Positions 46,101 to 55,703 of a DNA stretch of 64,000 nt are shown here, piece after piece. The position numbers and the translations under genes are program-made. A model generated the notes under the pieces. That model saw only the letters and a list, made by a program, of their open reading frames with translations, did no database searches and had not been told where the DNA came from. The number at the start of each line of letters is the position of its first letter. Positions within the stretch are counted from its first letter, which is position 1. Source of the stretch: Sceloporus undulatus (taxonomy: Eukaryota; Chordata; Lepidosauria; Squamata; Phrynosomatidae); the NCBI RefSeq assembly GCF_019175285.1, contig NC_056523.1:199196830-199260829 (forward strand). Direction: 5' to 3'.

Positions 46101-49100
46101 ACCACCCTTCCAAAAGTTTTAGTCCTCTCTTCTTCCTTCCTTCACATTTCAAACAAGTTCTTTTCCTTTTCAAAATATCATTCCAGACCCAGTTCTTGCA
46201 AAGCCACAGAACACACTTTGGTCCTGATCTGGATTATAGATTCTAACTGTGCACTGATAGAGCACTTTTATCTCAGTTCATTGAAGGTTGAGCACAGGAA
46301 TAGTAAGTTTACCTTTCTCTTGGATGCACAGAACTGTTCTGGCATCATATGTTTTTGTATAGTTGTTATGTGACTTCATGTTATGCAGGTAACTGTGTTG
46401 CAGTTGCATCCTGGTCGGATCTCACAGAACATCCATCTCTTCAGCTGTGGTCAGTACATTGAGATGTAAGTTAAGAGTGGCCTAGGAGTACACAGTTTCC
46501 TCTGGTTTATAAAAGTGGTTACTAAGAGTGAGTCTACACTGTAGAAATACTAAGGCCTGTTATAGACTGCCAAAATAAAGCTGCTTCGGGCCTCTTTGGA
46601 GGTATGCTGTTTAAATGATGCATGCACCCTAGGAATCTGGAAGCTGCACCAAAGCTGCACTCCAGTGCTTAGGAATGGAGTGTGGCTTTGGCACGACCTC
46701 CGGACTCTTAGGGCCCATGCATCATTTAAATAGCATACCTCCGAAGAGACCCGAAGCAGCTTTATTTTGGCAGTCTGTAACAGGCCTAAGTGTTGTAGTT
46801 CTATTTTAGAACTGGGTTTTGTAGTTTCACAAAATCTTTAGTCTTCTCTGCCAAAGAGTGCTGGTGCCTCACAAGATTACAAATCCCAGAATTCTGTAGG
46901 ATGGAGCCATGGGAGTTAAAGTGGTCTATTATTTCGACAGTGTAGGTGTGTAGTGGTGGCATGCTGTCTATTTAAAAATTAAATGCTTCTTTCCTATTAA
47001 ATACTATCAATATCTTACACAAAAATTCACCATACTGAATATTCCTGGTTACACATTTCACATGGTATATTGGTTAGGACACAGCTTGGAAAAGTTCTTT
47101 TTTACAGTACCATTTTCAAAATTCTGGAAGAATGACCATGCTAGCAGCAGGTTTCGAGGAATTGTAGTTTTAAAAACAGCATTTTCAAGCTCTGGATTAC
47201 ATCCTTCAGTTAGGGTTTGGCATACCCAGGTTCAAACCCCCATTTAGTGGTTTTGAACATAGTGGTGTCCCTAGTGGTGTCCCTAGGACTGATGTCATGT
47301 GGTGTGGCAGCAGCAGCAACAGAGGACACTGCCAACTTTTCCCTCCCTCTGTCTTGTCAGCTCACCCACTGGTTCCTCCTCCACCTACTGACCAGCAGAG
47401 GGCAAGCTCAGGAGCTGCTGCCATGCTGTTGCCATTGAGTTTTGAGCTGTGAGCAAAGAAAGGTCCTCCAGGCTCAGAGCTCAGCAGCATGGTGTGGCAG
47501 AGGCGGCACCTTCACTGTCCACTGAGCTCACCTGGTGGCTGCTCTGTTAATTGAAGGTGGACAGCTGCTTCAACCGCTAAGCTCAGCTGTGTCTGGCAAG
47601 GCCACCCTTTGAACAAGTAAGTGGCTGCCAGAGAAAGTAGAGGGGGGGATGCACTCACGCATGGTTACTGAAAGCTACCCAGTGTCTCCTTTATTTCGTG
47701 CCCACTGAACCTGCCCAAAGAGGTGGCCTTTTTAGACACAGGCCAGCAAAGCAGCCATGCCACTGGGCGAGCTCTGAGGCCAGCAGAGGTTTTACCAATG
47801 CTGCCAAGTTCCAAGACTGGAGGACCTTTCTCAGCCCACTTAGCCTTCTTAAAGGGATGTAGTGAAGTGCAGCTTAATAGCATCTCCCTTCTCTGCCCAC
47901 TGAGCCATGCCTCATCATATCCCCTACACCTTAGGGAAGGAGTATCAACCCACACTGTCTAGTGATGCCCCTGTTTGAACCAACCTCTTTTTTACCTTTT
48001 AGCTAAAGGATTGTTATGATGATAAAATGGAGAACCCTATACATAACCTGTATTTTGGGGATTAAATCTCCAAAGACAACCCAAATGATGTCTCCAAAAG
48101 CATTGATGTTGACAAATCTCTAGGTAATTACTATAAAGTTTAGTTATATTGTATTCCCAATTATAAAAGGGGGCATAGAAAACCTGCTCCACACATTTAG
48201 TTGGTTCCCAGATGTGTGGACCATCAAGTGATGGAGATGGAGGTCAGGGAAGCTGCATAGCCAGGATACTCCAGTCTGCCCCTGGAATATCCTGGCCCAT
48301 GCAGACAGGGCCTGAGTAATGGGATTTAAATAAATAAACAGAGCACTTCAACAATTGAAAATCCAAATATCAAGCCCGAGTTCTCTAATGTGACTACAGT
48401 ATTAAGTACAGCATACCTGTAAAAGCCGTGGAAGGAAATGGTCTTCGTCAATACCTAGACCAATATGCCAGAGCTCCAGTATTGATGCTAATTGGCAAAT
48501 ACGCATGACCAGTCCAATGGAATAGAAAGTATCTGCCACAGAATCTTCAGCCACAGGGAAGAAGAAAAACATTTGTCTTAGAATTATATAACACATTCCC
48601 TCATTCTTCATTGGCCATTATGAGAACAGGAAGTTGGCACTCTTGTTTGTCAAGGATTTTCTGTGTTACTGTACATTTTGCCAGATGATAAAAACATTCT
48701 AAGTGAACCCTGTGTGTATTGTAGTGAAATGGTTCCCACTAGCTATAAAGAATGCCATGCAAGATTTGCACAAACTTTCTGAGAGAAAACACAACAACTG
48801 TATTCTGGGGGTAATAACTGTATCCCTTAAGCACACGGGAAGTACATGAAAGCTTTAGACTTTGTTACTAAGTGTAGAAGATGTACACAGGACATCTGGG
48901 ATGAGAAATGTGAAGATGTAGAGCTGAAAGTCCCTTCAAACTGATTCAGTATAACCATTGGTGGGAGAGGATGGCTGCTGCCACACTGCAGAAATACAGC
49001 AGTTTGACACCATTTAAACTTCCATGACTTAATACTATGGAATTCTGGGATTTGTAGTTGGGGAAATCAGAGTCTCTGACAGGGAGCCAAATAAATCACA

Positions 49101-52100
49101 AAATTGTTTTTGCAGTGTGGCAGCAGCCAATTTGAACTGTGGTCCAATGACATCTGAAAAGCCATGTGCTGTCCATTCCTGCCCTGTTTTTATTTGTTGT
49201 ATACGTTTGACTGTAAGTCGATCTCATGTAAAAGTCAAGGGAAGTTTTGGGGACCAAAATTATGGATTTTGATATGACCCATGGATATGTCACGGGCAAA
49301 AACTATAAGCATGTAACAAAGGATGTAAAAGAGAAAGCCAAGGAAAACAATGCCAAAGAATGTACAAAATTCTAGCTGACATAATTCTTGTGCCCATCCT
49401 ACAGGCTGGATGGATGGACTATGGAAAATGGTGGGAGTGTGATGTGTGGAGGAGGCAACCAGGCACAGGTGGAGCTAAGAACACACACACGTCAAAAAGG
49501 ATGAAAAGACAAAGCAAATAAAATAGTGATTGTGTTGGCAGTGATTATAGCCTTTAATCTTAATCTTAATAATCTTTAATCTTAACTTTGCCTGATTTTA
49601 ACTCAGAAAAGCTGAAACATAGACAAATGTTTTGTTCAAATCCTTCAAAGCCCAATTCCTTTCAGCACTCCTTTGAGAGGAAGTGCCAAAGAGCTCCCAT
49701 TGCTGCCATTTTCTCACCCAGACATTCAAAAAAGCCAGAAGTGGCCCTGCAACAAACTGAGTAGACTGGTCAGTGCTTTGTTTAGGTACTACCAGAAGAA
49801 ACTAAGCTCTCACCTTTTGCCACTCTGTTCAGAGAAGGGGATGGTACTTTTTTTTTTAAAAAAAGAGTTAAAGTACAGTACCTACTTTGACCCATGGATC
49901 ATAGAATCATAGAGTTGGAAGAGACCACAAGGGCCATCCAGTCCAACCCCTTGCCATGCAGGAAATCTCAATCAAAGTACATGTCGACTGAGGTTTTCTT
50001 AGGTCTATTATTTGAGTAAAATTTCTAGACTTATACATGAGTATGTGCAGTATTTATTAAGATTTCCCCTCCCTGCTCTTTTATCATGTGATCTCAGGGC
50101 AGCAAATAAAAAGCTGAACAATTTTAAATTAAAATAAATAGAGAATGTCAGCATGATAAAAGACTAAAAGGATTAAGAACATGCATATGCTTAAAAGTAA
50201 ATTAGCCCCTGAAGGCTTTAGACATGTTTTGACCTAGCACCAAAAAAAGAAACCAGTGTTGGACCAGTTGGACCTCCAAGGGGAGAACATTCCAGCCAGG
50301 TGTCCTCCATCTAAATCTGTGCTTTTCGTTTTTCCGCCCTAAGTGCAGTACCTACATTTCTCGTTGTGAATTTCATTTGTTAGCTATGGCCAGTTTTCTA
50401 GTCTGTTCAGGTCATTTTGTCTGATCCTGTCCTCTGGGGTATTAGCTATTCCCCCTAAATTGGTGTCATCTGCAAATTTGATAAGTATGCTCCTAATTCT
50501 TCATCCAAGTCTATGATTAAAGATGTTGATAGCACTGGCCCAGGCAGAGCCCTGTGGGACCCCACTGGTCACTTTCTCCAGGATGAACAAGAGCCATTGT
50601 TGAGCACCCTTTGGGTTCGGCCGGTCAAAACCAATTACAGATCCATGTAACAGTTCCTTGTCTAGCCCACATTTTACAAGCTTGTTTGCAAGAATACATG
50701 GGCACTTTGTCAAAGGCCTTACTAAATCAAGATATACTACATCCACAGCATTCCCTTCATCTAAAGTTGGTAATTTTATCAAAAAAAGAGATAGGTTTGT
50801 CTGGCTGATTTCTTCTCTGAAACCCATGTTGACTTTTTGTGATCATGGAATTGCTTTCTAGATGTTCACAGACTTTTGTTTAATTATCTGCTCTAGAGAA
50901 TCTTTCCTGGTATCGATGTCAGACAACTGGACGTAATTGTTGGGATCCTCTTTTTTCCCCTTTTTGAAGATGGGGACAACGTTTGCCCTCCTCCAGTCTG
51001 CTGGGACTTTCTGTGCTCCAGGGGATTTCAAGATTTTGCCAATGCTCTGATATTACATTGCCAGTTCTTTTAATACCCTTGGATGTAGTTCATCTGGTCC
51101 TGGAGCTTATATCGTTTAGGTTGAACAGGTATTCCTGTACTATCTCTTTACTTATTCTGGGCGAAATTCCTTTTCGTCTCTGCTCCATTATCGTCAGGTT
51201 GAGTTCCCTCTGCCTTTTCTGAGAAGACTGAGGCAAAGAAGGTGTTGAGTAATTCTGCCTTTTCTTTCCCATTGAATTTTGCCATCTTCTCCACGCAGTG
51301 GCCCCCCCGTTTCCTTCTTCTTCCTTTGCTGCGGACATATCCAAAAAAGCCCTTTTTGTTGTTTTTAACCTCTTTAGCTAGCCTGAGTTCATTCTGTGCT
51401 TTGGCTTTTCTGATACTTTACCCTACACAGGCTCGCTATTTGTTTGAATTCCTCTTTGGTGATTTCCCATTTTTTCCATTTCTTACATGCCCCTTTTTAT
51501 CTCTAGCTCAGTTGAAGTTCTTTAGTCATCCATCCTGGTTTTTGAGACATCTCCCATTTTTCTTCCTCATGGAACTGTTTGAAATTGTTGCCTTCAGATC
51601 TCCCTTTAAGAAACTCCCATCCATCTTGAGCTCCTTCTCTTTTAGTATTGATGACCATGGGATCACACCCCAGTATTTCTTTAAGTTTACTAAAATCGGC
51701 TTTCTAAAGTCTAGAATGCATGTCTGACTCTGCCTGGCTTCCTCCTTTCCATGTATAACAAACTCCAGGAGAACATGTCCCTATTGCCATGTCCCTACTG
51801 TTTAGATGCAGAGGACACCTCTACTAGCAGATCTCATATATAGAAAATGGCACTCCTTCAAGTATTGAAGTCCTGAAGATTTTTATTTTATTTTATTTCA
51901 TTTTATTTAGGCCTTTGAATGTCATCATCTTGAATTCAGACCAGATGTGAATTGGTAGCCGGAGCAGATGTGAGTATGGAGCAGCAAGATTGTGCCAGCA
52001 GGCCTTTTGAAGGGTTGTTTTTATTTTTCTTGCCAGGTTTATATTCTGATTTTCCTATGGCATTTTCAAGCTGAAACAAGGACTGAATGCACAGGTGGAG

Positions 52101-52672
52101 TGGAGGAATGGAATGAAGTATCCTGGGAAATAGCATGGCTGCCTGGCTGGAACCCTGAACAGGGTACCCAACACTTATATGACATCTTCTTGTAAGTATA
52201 TCATTTTCTACATACATTTTAACACAAAAATGGAATAATTTTGGTTTTACAGTCACTGGCTGTACCATCTTGCTCTGTATCTTTGATATCCACTTATCCT
52301 ATTCATTCAAAAATACATGGATCTATTTAAGGACCCTGTTCTCTTAAGGAAATTTATGTCATAAACACCACAATGAAATTCCCTTTTCAGGAAAAGTGTT
52401 TGTGTGTGATAAGGGTGTTTGAGCCTACCCAGACCTCATTGCCATGGGAATGTCACTATTCTATCTAACAAATTTATAGCATTGCAAACTAGCCCTTAAT
52501 TTATTCCTGGAGTTTATAATGTGGATTGCTTCTAAACTGTAGGAAAACAGGACATAACATAGGCCTACCTTCCCCAAAAGACAGGAATCTGATGATCATG
52601 TTGGTAAATATCCAAGAATGTCCACAGAACTGGATTAAATAATAGCTGAAGATGTAGGTATTCATTGTGCAA
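37037..52672 (-). CDS. HACD4: HACD4 (PTPLAD2), very-long-chain 3-hydroxyacyl-CoA dehydratase 4: five coding exons
   Basis: HACD proteins are multi-pass ER membrane enzymes that dehydrate 3-hydroxyacyl-CoA in very-long-chain fatty acid elongation; HACD4 is the vertebrate member next to the interferon cluster. Minus-strand exons are 52672-52569, 48544-48417, 40861-40749, 39202-39096 and 37168-37037, with consistent phases and consensus splice sites. Together they give about 192 residues against about 232 in human, aligned from memory over nearly the whole length (YYLIQFCGHSWIFTNM, TERIIILFVV, PFDVSVYLPY). The short N-terminal exon and the last exon (MYFTYSHL region in human) were not found. The first ATG visible, 52663-52665, has A at -3 and could start a slightly short protein. 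At the family's catalytic pair the Tyr is kept (TAT, 39118-39120), but the Glu seven residues on is Gln (CAA, 39097-39099). Confidence 0.92.
37262..37430. mobile_element. Inverted-repeat element, family H, copy 2
   Basis: GGGATCTTGTAGCACTTTTT, then GTAGCATAAGCTTTCGTAGA mirrored by AGTCTACAAAAACTAATGCT. Confidence 0.6.
37916..38149. mobile_element. Palindromic DNA element, family B, copy 2
   Basis: CCAAAATAAAGCTGCTTCGA mirrored by CAGAAGCAGCTTTATTTTGA; TTAG on both flanks (37912-37915, 38150-38153). It lies downstream of HACD4's visible exons. Confidence 0.7.
39096..39202 (-). CDS. HACD4: HACD4 exon carrying the catalytic Tyr and the altered Glu position
   Basis: The exon reads YTYCMLAATGIYFQELTWLH then YSLWIPLYPLSVLAQ, with acceptor TTTCTAG and donor GTAAAG. 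The Tyr of LYPLS is at 39118-39120. Seven residues later the codon CAA (Gln) stands where the family has Glu. Confidence 0.93.
39265..39465. mobile_element. Palindromic DNA element, family A, copy
   Basis: CACACTACAGAATTAATGCA at one end, TGCATTAATTCTATACTGGT at the other; GGCTCCATCCTGTGGAATCC inside. It starts about 60 bases upstream of the HACD4 exon 39096-39202, near its acceptor. Confidence 0.7.
39480..40740. other. HACD4 intron, unassigned
   Basis: AT-rich; plus-strand open frames near 40189-40443 lack splice support. Confidence 0.35.
40749..40861 (-). CDS. HACD4: HACD4 exon with the TERIIILFVV helix
   Basis: The exon reads ITERIIILFVVIASQEEVQG... to ...FLWNFMDVV plus two bases of Arg, with acceptor TTCTCCAG and donor GTAAGA. 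It matches the human protein closely (TERIIILFVVITSQEEVQ from memory). Confidence 0.93.
40985..41400 (+). mobile_element. SINE, MIR-like family, split by a LINE tail
   Basis: The left part ends near 41065 (CAACCCGAAGACAAACCTGT). The right part resumes near 41265 (TTGTTCAGAAGGCCTCTCCT) and ends ATCACTACACCACACTGGCT. Between them 41078-41222 is a LINE 3' tail (TTAGATTGTAAGCCTGAGGG ... AAATAAATAAATAAA). Confidence 0.6.
41475..41550 (-). mobile_element. LINE 3' tail (L2/CR1 type)
   Basis: ATTATTTATTTTATTTACAT and GGGATCCAAAGCAGCTTACA, the reverse complement of a LINE tail; similar tails at 43435-43510 and 55513-55590. Confidence 0.5.
41955..42182. mobile_element. Tigger/pogo-like MITE, family G
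   Basis: CCAGCCCTCCAAATCCATGG and AAATACAAAGGATCCACTGT are the degenerate ends; TTATATATAATAGGGCTTGA inside. Confidence 0.5.
42845..42915. repeat. Direct repeat, copy 1
   Basis: TTGGATAGCTATTTAAATAG and AGGACATCTTCAAAGAAAGG recur, about 85 percent alike by eye, at 43252-43315. Confidence 0.7.
43051..43129 (-). pseudogene. 5S rRNA pseudogene, truncated
   Basis: Read on minus: ...GATCCTATCTGATCTGGGAA, GTTAAGCAGGGTCAGCCCTG, GTTAGTACTTGG. This is the vertebrate 5S rRNA internal promoter region and its flank, with many substitutions, and the 3' end after TACTTGG is missing. It is a retroposed copy or the 5S head of a SINE3-type element, not a working gene. Confidence 0.8.
43252..43315. repeat. 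Direct repeat, copy 2
   Basis: GGCTGGATAGCTGTTTAAAT and AGGACATCTTCAGACAAAGG; the partner of 42845-42915, on the other side of the 5S pseudogene. Confidence 0.7.
44345..44548 (+). mobile_element. SINE, MIR-like family
   Basis: GTTGTTGTTAATGCTATTGC head, TTATGGTGATGCTAAGGCAA, AGGTCACCTGGTGAGTTTTT and AATCAAACCCTGATCTCCAG in order. Confidence 0.65.
44655..44955. mobile_element. Inverted-repeat DNA element, family G-like
   Basis: CTGGGCCCTCCACATTCACT at the left and TGTATAGGGCCAACTGTAGT at the right; AGGAATCTCTAG occurs three times inside. Confidence 0.4.
45468..45662. mobile_element. Palindromic DNA element, family A, well preserved
   Basis: GATGCATCTACACTGTAGAA mirrored by TTTCTACAGAGTAGGTGCA, with ATAATGCAGTTTACACCACT and AGTGATGTCAAACTGCATTA as inner arms. 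Confidence 0.75.
46527..46950. mobile_element. Palindromic DNA element, family A, interrupted by family B
   Basis: AGTCTACACTGTAGAAATAC ends at 46550, and the element resumes after 46790 through CCAGAATTCTGTAGGATGGA to CGACAGTGTAGGTGTG. Confidence 0.7.
46555..46785. mobile_element. Palindromic DNA element, family B, copy 3, nested in family A
   Basis: GCCTGTTATAGACTGCCAAA mirrored by CAGTCTGTAACAGGC. CTAAG on both sides (46550-46554, 46786-46790) is a 5-bp target duplication. This is the best-preserved copy of the family. Confidence 0.8.
47245..47975. other. GC-rich possible DNA element
   Basis: Starts with a doubled TAGTGGTGTCCC and ends CTAGTGATGCCCCTG, a rough inverted match. Cys/Pro-rich chance open frames occur, with no splice support. 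Confidence 0.3.
48417..48544 (-). CDS. HACD4: HACD4 exon, second transmembrane region
   Basis: The split codon gives Asp, then SVADTFYSIGLVMRICQLAS... to ...DHFLPRLLQ, with donor GTATGC. Family motifs L-E-L-W-H-I-G-L-G-I are visible. Confidence 0.92.
48972..49130. mobile_element. Palindromic DNA element, family A, short copy
   Basis: GGCTGCTGCCACACTGCAGA mirrored by TTGCAGTGTGGCAGCAGCC, an almost perfect terminal inverted repeat. Confidence 0.75.
49195..50055. mobile_element. Inverted-repeat element, family E, copy 2, with CR1 insert
   Basis: GTATACGTTTGACTGTAAGT at the left and ACTTATACATGAGTATGTGC at the right. The CR1 tail at 49905-49985 interrupts it. Confidence 0.55.
49905..49985 (-). 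mobile_element. CR1 LINE 3' end
   Basis: ATAGAATCATAGAGTTGGAA, then CCATCCAGTCCAACCCC: the reverse complement of the CR1 tail. Confidence 0.75.
50320..51740 (-). mobile_element. CR1 LINE reverse-transcriptase region
   Basis: On minus, broken frames give KAKAQNELRLAKEVKNNKKG near 51400, DVVYLDL near 50735 and VTSGVPQGSA near 50555 (the RT motif after the D-box). The order 51740 to 50320 is 5' to 3' of the element. There are many breaks. It lies within HACD4's intron, same strand. Confidence 0.8.
51878..51912 (+). repeat. (TTTTA)n simple repeat
   Basis: TTTTATTTTATTTTATTTCA run just upstream of the candidate exon at 52037. Confidence 0.8.
52037..52191 (+). CDS. Candidate upstream exon of the unidentified gene
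   Basis: One open frame covers the whole segment: VYILIFLWHFQAETRTECTG... then WNEVSWEIAWLPGWNPEQGT and QHLYDIF plus two bases. The donor CTT|GTAAGTAT is strong. It lies inside HACD4's intron on the opposite strand. The other two frames are closed. Confidence 0.3.
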
Positions 52673-55661
52673 CTAAAAAGACAAGAATGACCACACTCAT
52701 AGTTACAAGAACTATTTGGCAATGGTCCACATGTATCATAATTCATATGAAAAGGGAATTTGAACTCTTCCCCATTTGCACTGGCCAAATTCAGCATGGA
52801 GAGGACCAAGCTGTACAGGGAGTGTTAAAGAGGGAAAGCCTCTGGGGGAAAAAGATGACATTCCTAATTCAGTAAGGCATATTTTTGTTTCTAGACATCC
52901 CCAGACTTTTAAGGAGTAAGCACTCAAAGTCTGTAGCATGAATGGTTGAATCTGTCAGTTTTGGTTTCAGAGCTCTCCAGCACAGAAGGCTAAACATTTC
53001 ACAAAACTACAAATCCCAGAATACCATAGCATTGAGCCATGGCAGTTAAAGCATTGTCTAACTGCATTATTTCTGCAGTGCAGATTAGACCTATGAAGAA
53101 ACTTGTGACTTTTGACAAATTCTTGTTTTTAAAAAAACCCAATGAAGTCATCACCCATCCATATTGTAGAACCCTTATGAATAGTATGGGTCAGTGAGGA
53201 TTTCATTCAATTTGTTTAAAAGAAAGACATTGCTTCCTCCTATAAGATATTTTCCTTCAGTCCTCAAATTTCTACCATATCAGGTAAGCATTTTGAATAA
53301 TGATTTAGGTTTTCAAAAAATAAAAATAAAAAAGGATATGGGAGAATCTTGCAAGTAGAATCCTGCAAAACCCCAACATTAACTTTTCATGAACTTACTA
53401 AAACATTCTACATGTATAAAGGAGCCTTTTCACACATATGCACATTGTATGCTTCAGGACTCACCTTTGGTGCATGTATAGCTGTGTGAGTAAACTCCTT
53501 CCAAACATGAACTGAATTCTATAGAATCCTATACTGGCATTCTAGCCTTCCTCAGAGAAAAGCAAATTTAGTAATCTTGGCTTTTCAAAGTAACATATTT
53601 GAAGGAATTTCAAATGGAAGTTTCTCCTCAGGTTTGCAATGAAATCATGGTGCATTAGACATTATGAACAGCTCAGTTCATTATAGGAGGTTTATTTGTC
53701 CAATATGCACTTCATTCCTAGCCACTACACTTTAGTTTACACAACTCCTTTTATGTGGAAAATATTGTATTTTAAATTGATGTGCTTTTTTGGAAGCTAC
53801 ACAACATATTTTCTAATGAAGATGCATTAATTGGGTGGTATTTTGTCATTATCTAGGAAAACTTTTTTATCACATATATCTCATTTACAGTGGCCAGTGC
53901 CTAAACCCTTCTCCCTTCCCAGTGAAAACTGTCTCACTACACCTCTGCTTATGAACTAGGTCAAATACTTGTTGGCTGTCCCATTTTTACACAAAGGTAT
54001 TTGCTTGACATGACACGGTTTGTACAGAGAGCTAAGCACAGTTCTGTGTGCCGTGGTGTTTAAAATGCCTTCATTTGTTTCTGAGCCTGAGAAGCTTTTG
54101 TATATATTATATATACAGCCAATGAGCTTGGAAAGTTTTCACATATTACTTCTACAGCACACAAAGTGGCCTCACAAATGCTCTGTAACGGATTATAATC
54201 ACAGCAAAGTGTAATGTGCCATTGATCTTCATGATGTGTGAACATTCAGGTGCTTACAGCTTGGAAATACTAACTTCGTGGCTACAATTTCTGAATCCCT
54301 TGCCATTCTTACTACTGTCCATGCTGGTTGAAGAATTTTGAAGTTGTAGTACAGTACAAATAAGTAACATCTCCAAATACTGAGTGAAGTACAGTGGCAC
54401 AACCTGCAATAGATACACTGAGACTCGGTTTGACTTGTGGGACAACCAGTTTGTGGTCCAAGACCTTTGGAAGTGACACCACCCCTTCCCTGTTAGGGAC
54501 AACACTTTTAAAAAATTAACCTCACTGACCATTTGGACACCAGCTCTTGCCTCTTTCTATTTATAGGCACATACGTACATACACACCATGGTGCCACCCA
54601 GCCTATGTTGCATGGCAGAGCCACTTCTGGGATGATTTAGCTAGGAATGACTTGTTTCTTGAAGACTCTCTTTCAAGCTAACCCATGATCATTTTGGAGG
54701 AAGAGCTGTACACAGAAAAAGCAGGTAAGTAAGATCTCAGCACCTCCAACAATGTGATCCATTGCCAAGATCGTCTGAAATTAGCCATCTGGGTGATTTT
54801 GTTTTGTTTTATTTTGTTTTGTTATCTCAGGCCAAAAGTACAGATGAAGCAATTGTTCATCGAAACCAGAAAAGAGGATGTTTCTATTCTGCACGAGACG
54901 GGTTTGTTAAAATGAAAACCTCCATCTGGCACACAGGGCAGCTTGTGCGTTCCCCTCTTCAAAAGATTTTTGTAAAATGTGGAGATTCCTGCCAGTTTAC
55001 TCTCAGTGTTTCAATGAGTTTGCTGGACTGCCCTTACCTTGGCTCAGAGGTTCCTGCTCCAGCCGCTGAAGTGAGCACAGATCCTTTCTATGGTATGTGT
55101 GTGTTTCTCTTCCTCAGCAGCAGCTGGGCTAAGTTCCCCTCCTCCTTTCCTTCCTTTCCTCTCCCTCACATCAGGCCCACATTGCGAAAAACTATGTGCT
55201 GCTTTCCTCACTCATAGAGAACTGAGCCCTAGCTTAGTTTTGTCCAAGTGCAGGCACAATTCACTTGGTTTTGTGTGGGCTTTGCAGAATCCACAGGAAA
55301 GGGCGGAGAATGATGGAATTCAAGACTTGTTTCTGAAAAACAGTCAAGAGTGTTGTCAAATTCTACTATAGAATAGATGGACTATGTTAAATTTTACAGG
55401 CAAACCTTGGTACTCTTGTTCGATTCATTCAGATTTTGAATACAGTGGCCCCTTGGTATCTGCTGGAGTTTGGTTCCAGGACCCCCCTTGCGGATACCAA
55501 AATCTATGCATTTTTATTTATTCATGCATTTATTTCAATATATCCTGCCTTTCTCCCACAATGGGATTCAAGGACAGTTACAGTCCAGGTCCCATTAAAC
55601 ACAATGGATATTTTAATTGTGTCCTTTATATAAAATGGCAAAAGCAAAATTTGCTTTGGGA

Positions 55662-55703
<42 letters not shown>

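Noticed and set aside
47245-47975. CpG-island-like block as HACD4 promoter
   Set aside because: It lies inside the gene between coding exons and has few CpG; more likely a mobile element.
51242-51727. 161-codon plus-strand open frame
   Set aside because: It is antisense to the CR1 reverse-transcriptase region; composition is Phe/Ser/Leu-rich as expected of an antisense shadow.
54567-54724. Possible extra exon of the unidentified gene (acceptor TTTATAG, donor GTAAGTAAG)
   Set aside because: All three frames contain a stop in the required joins, so it cannot be coding in the proposed transcript; it could be non-coding.
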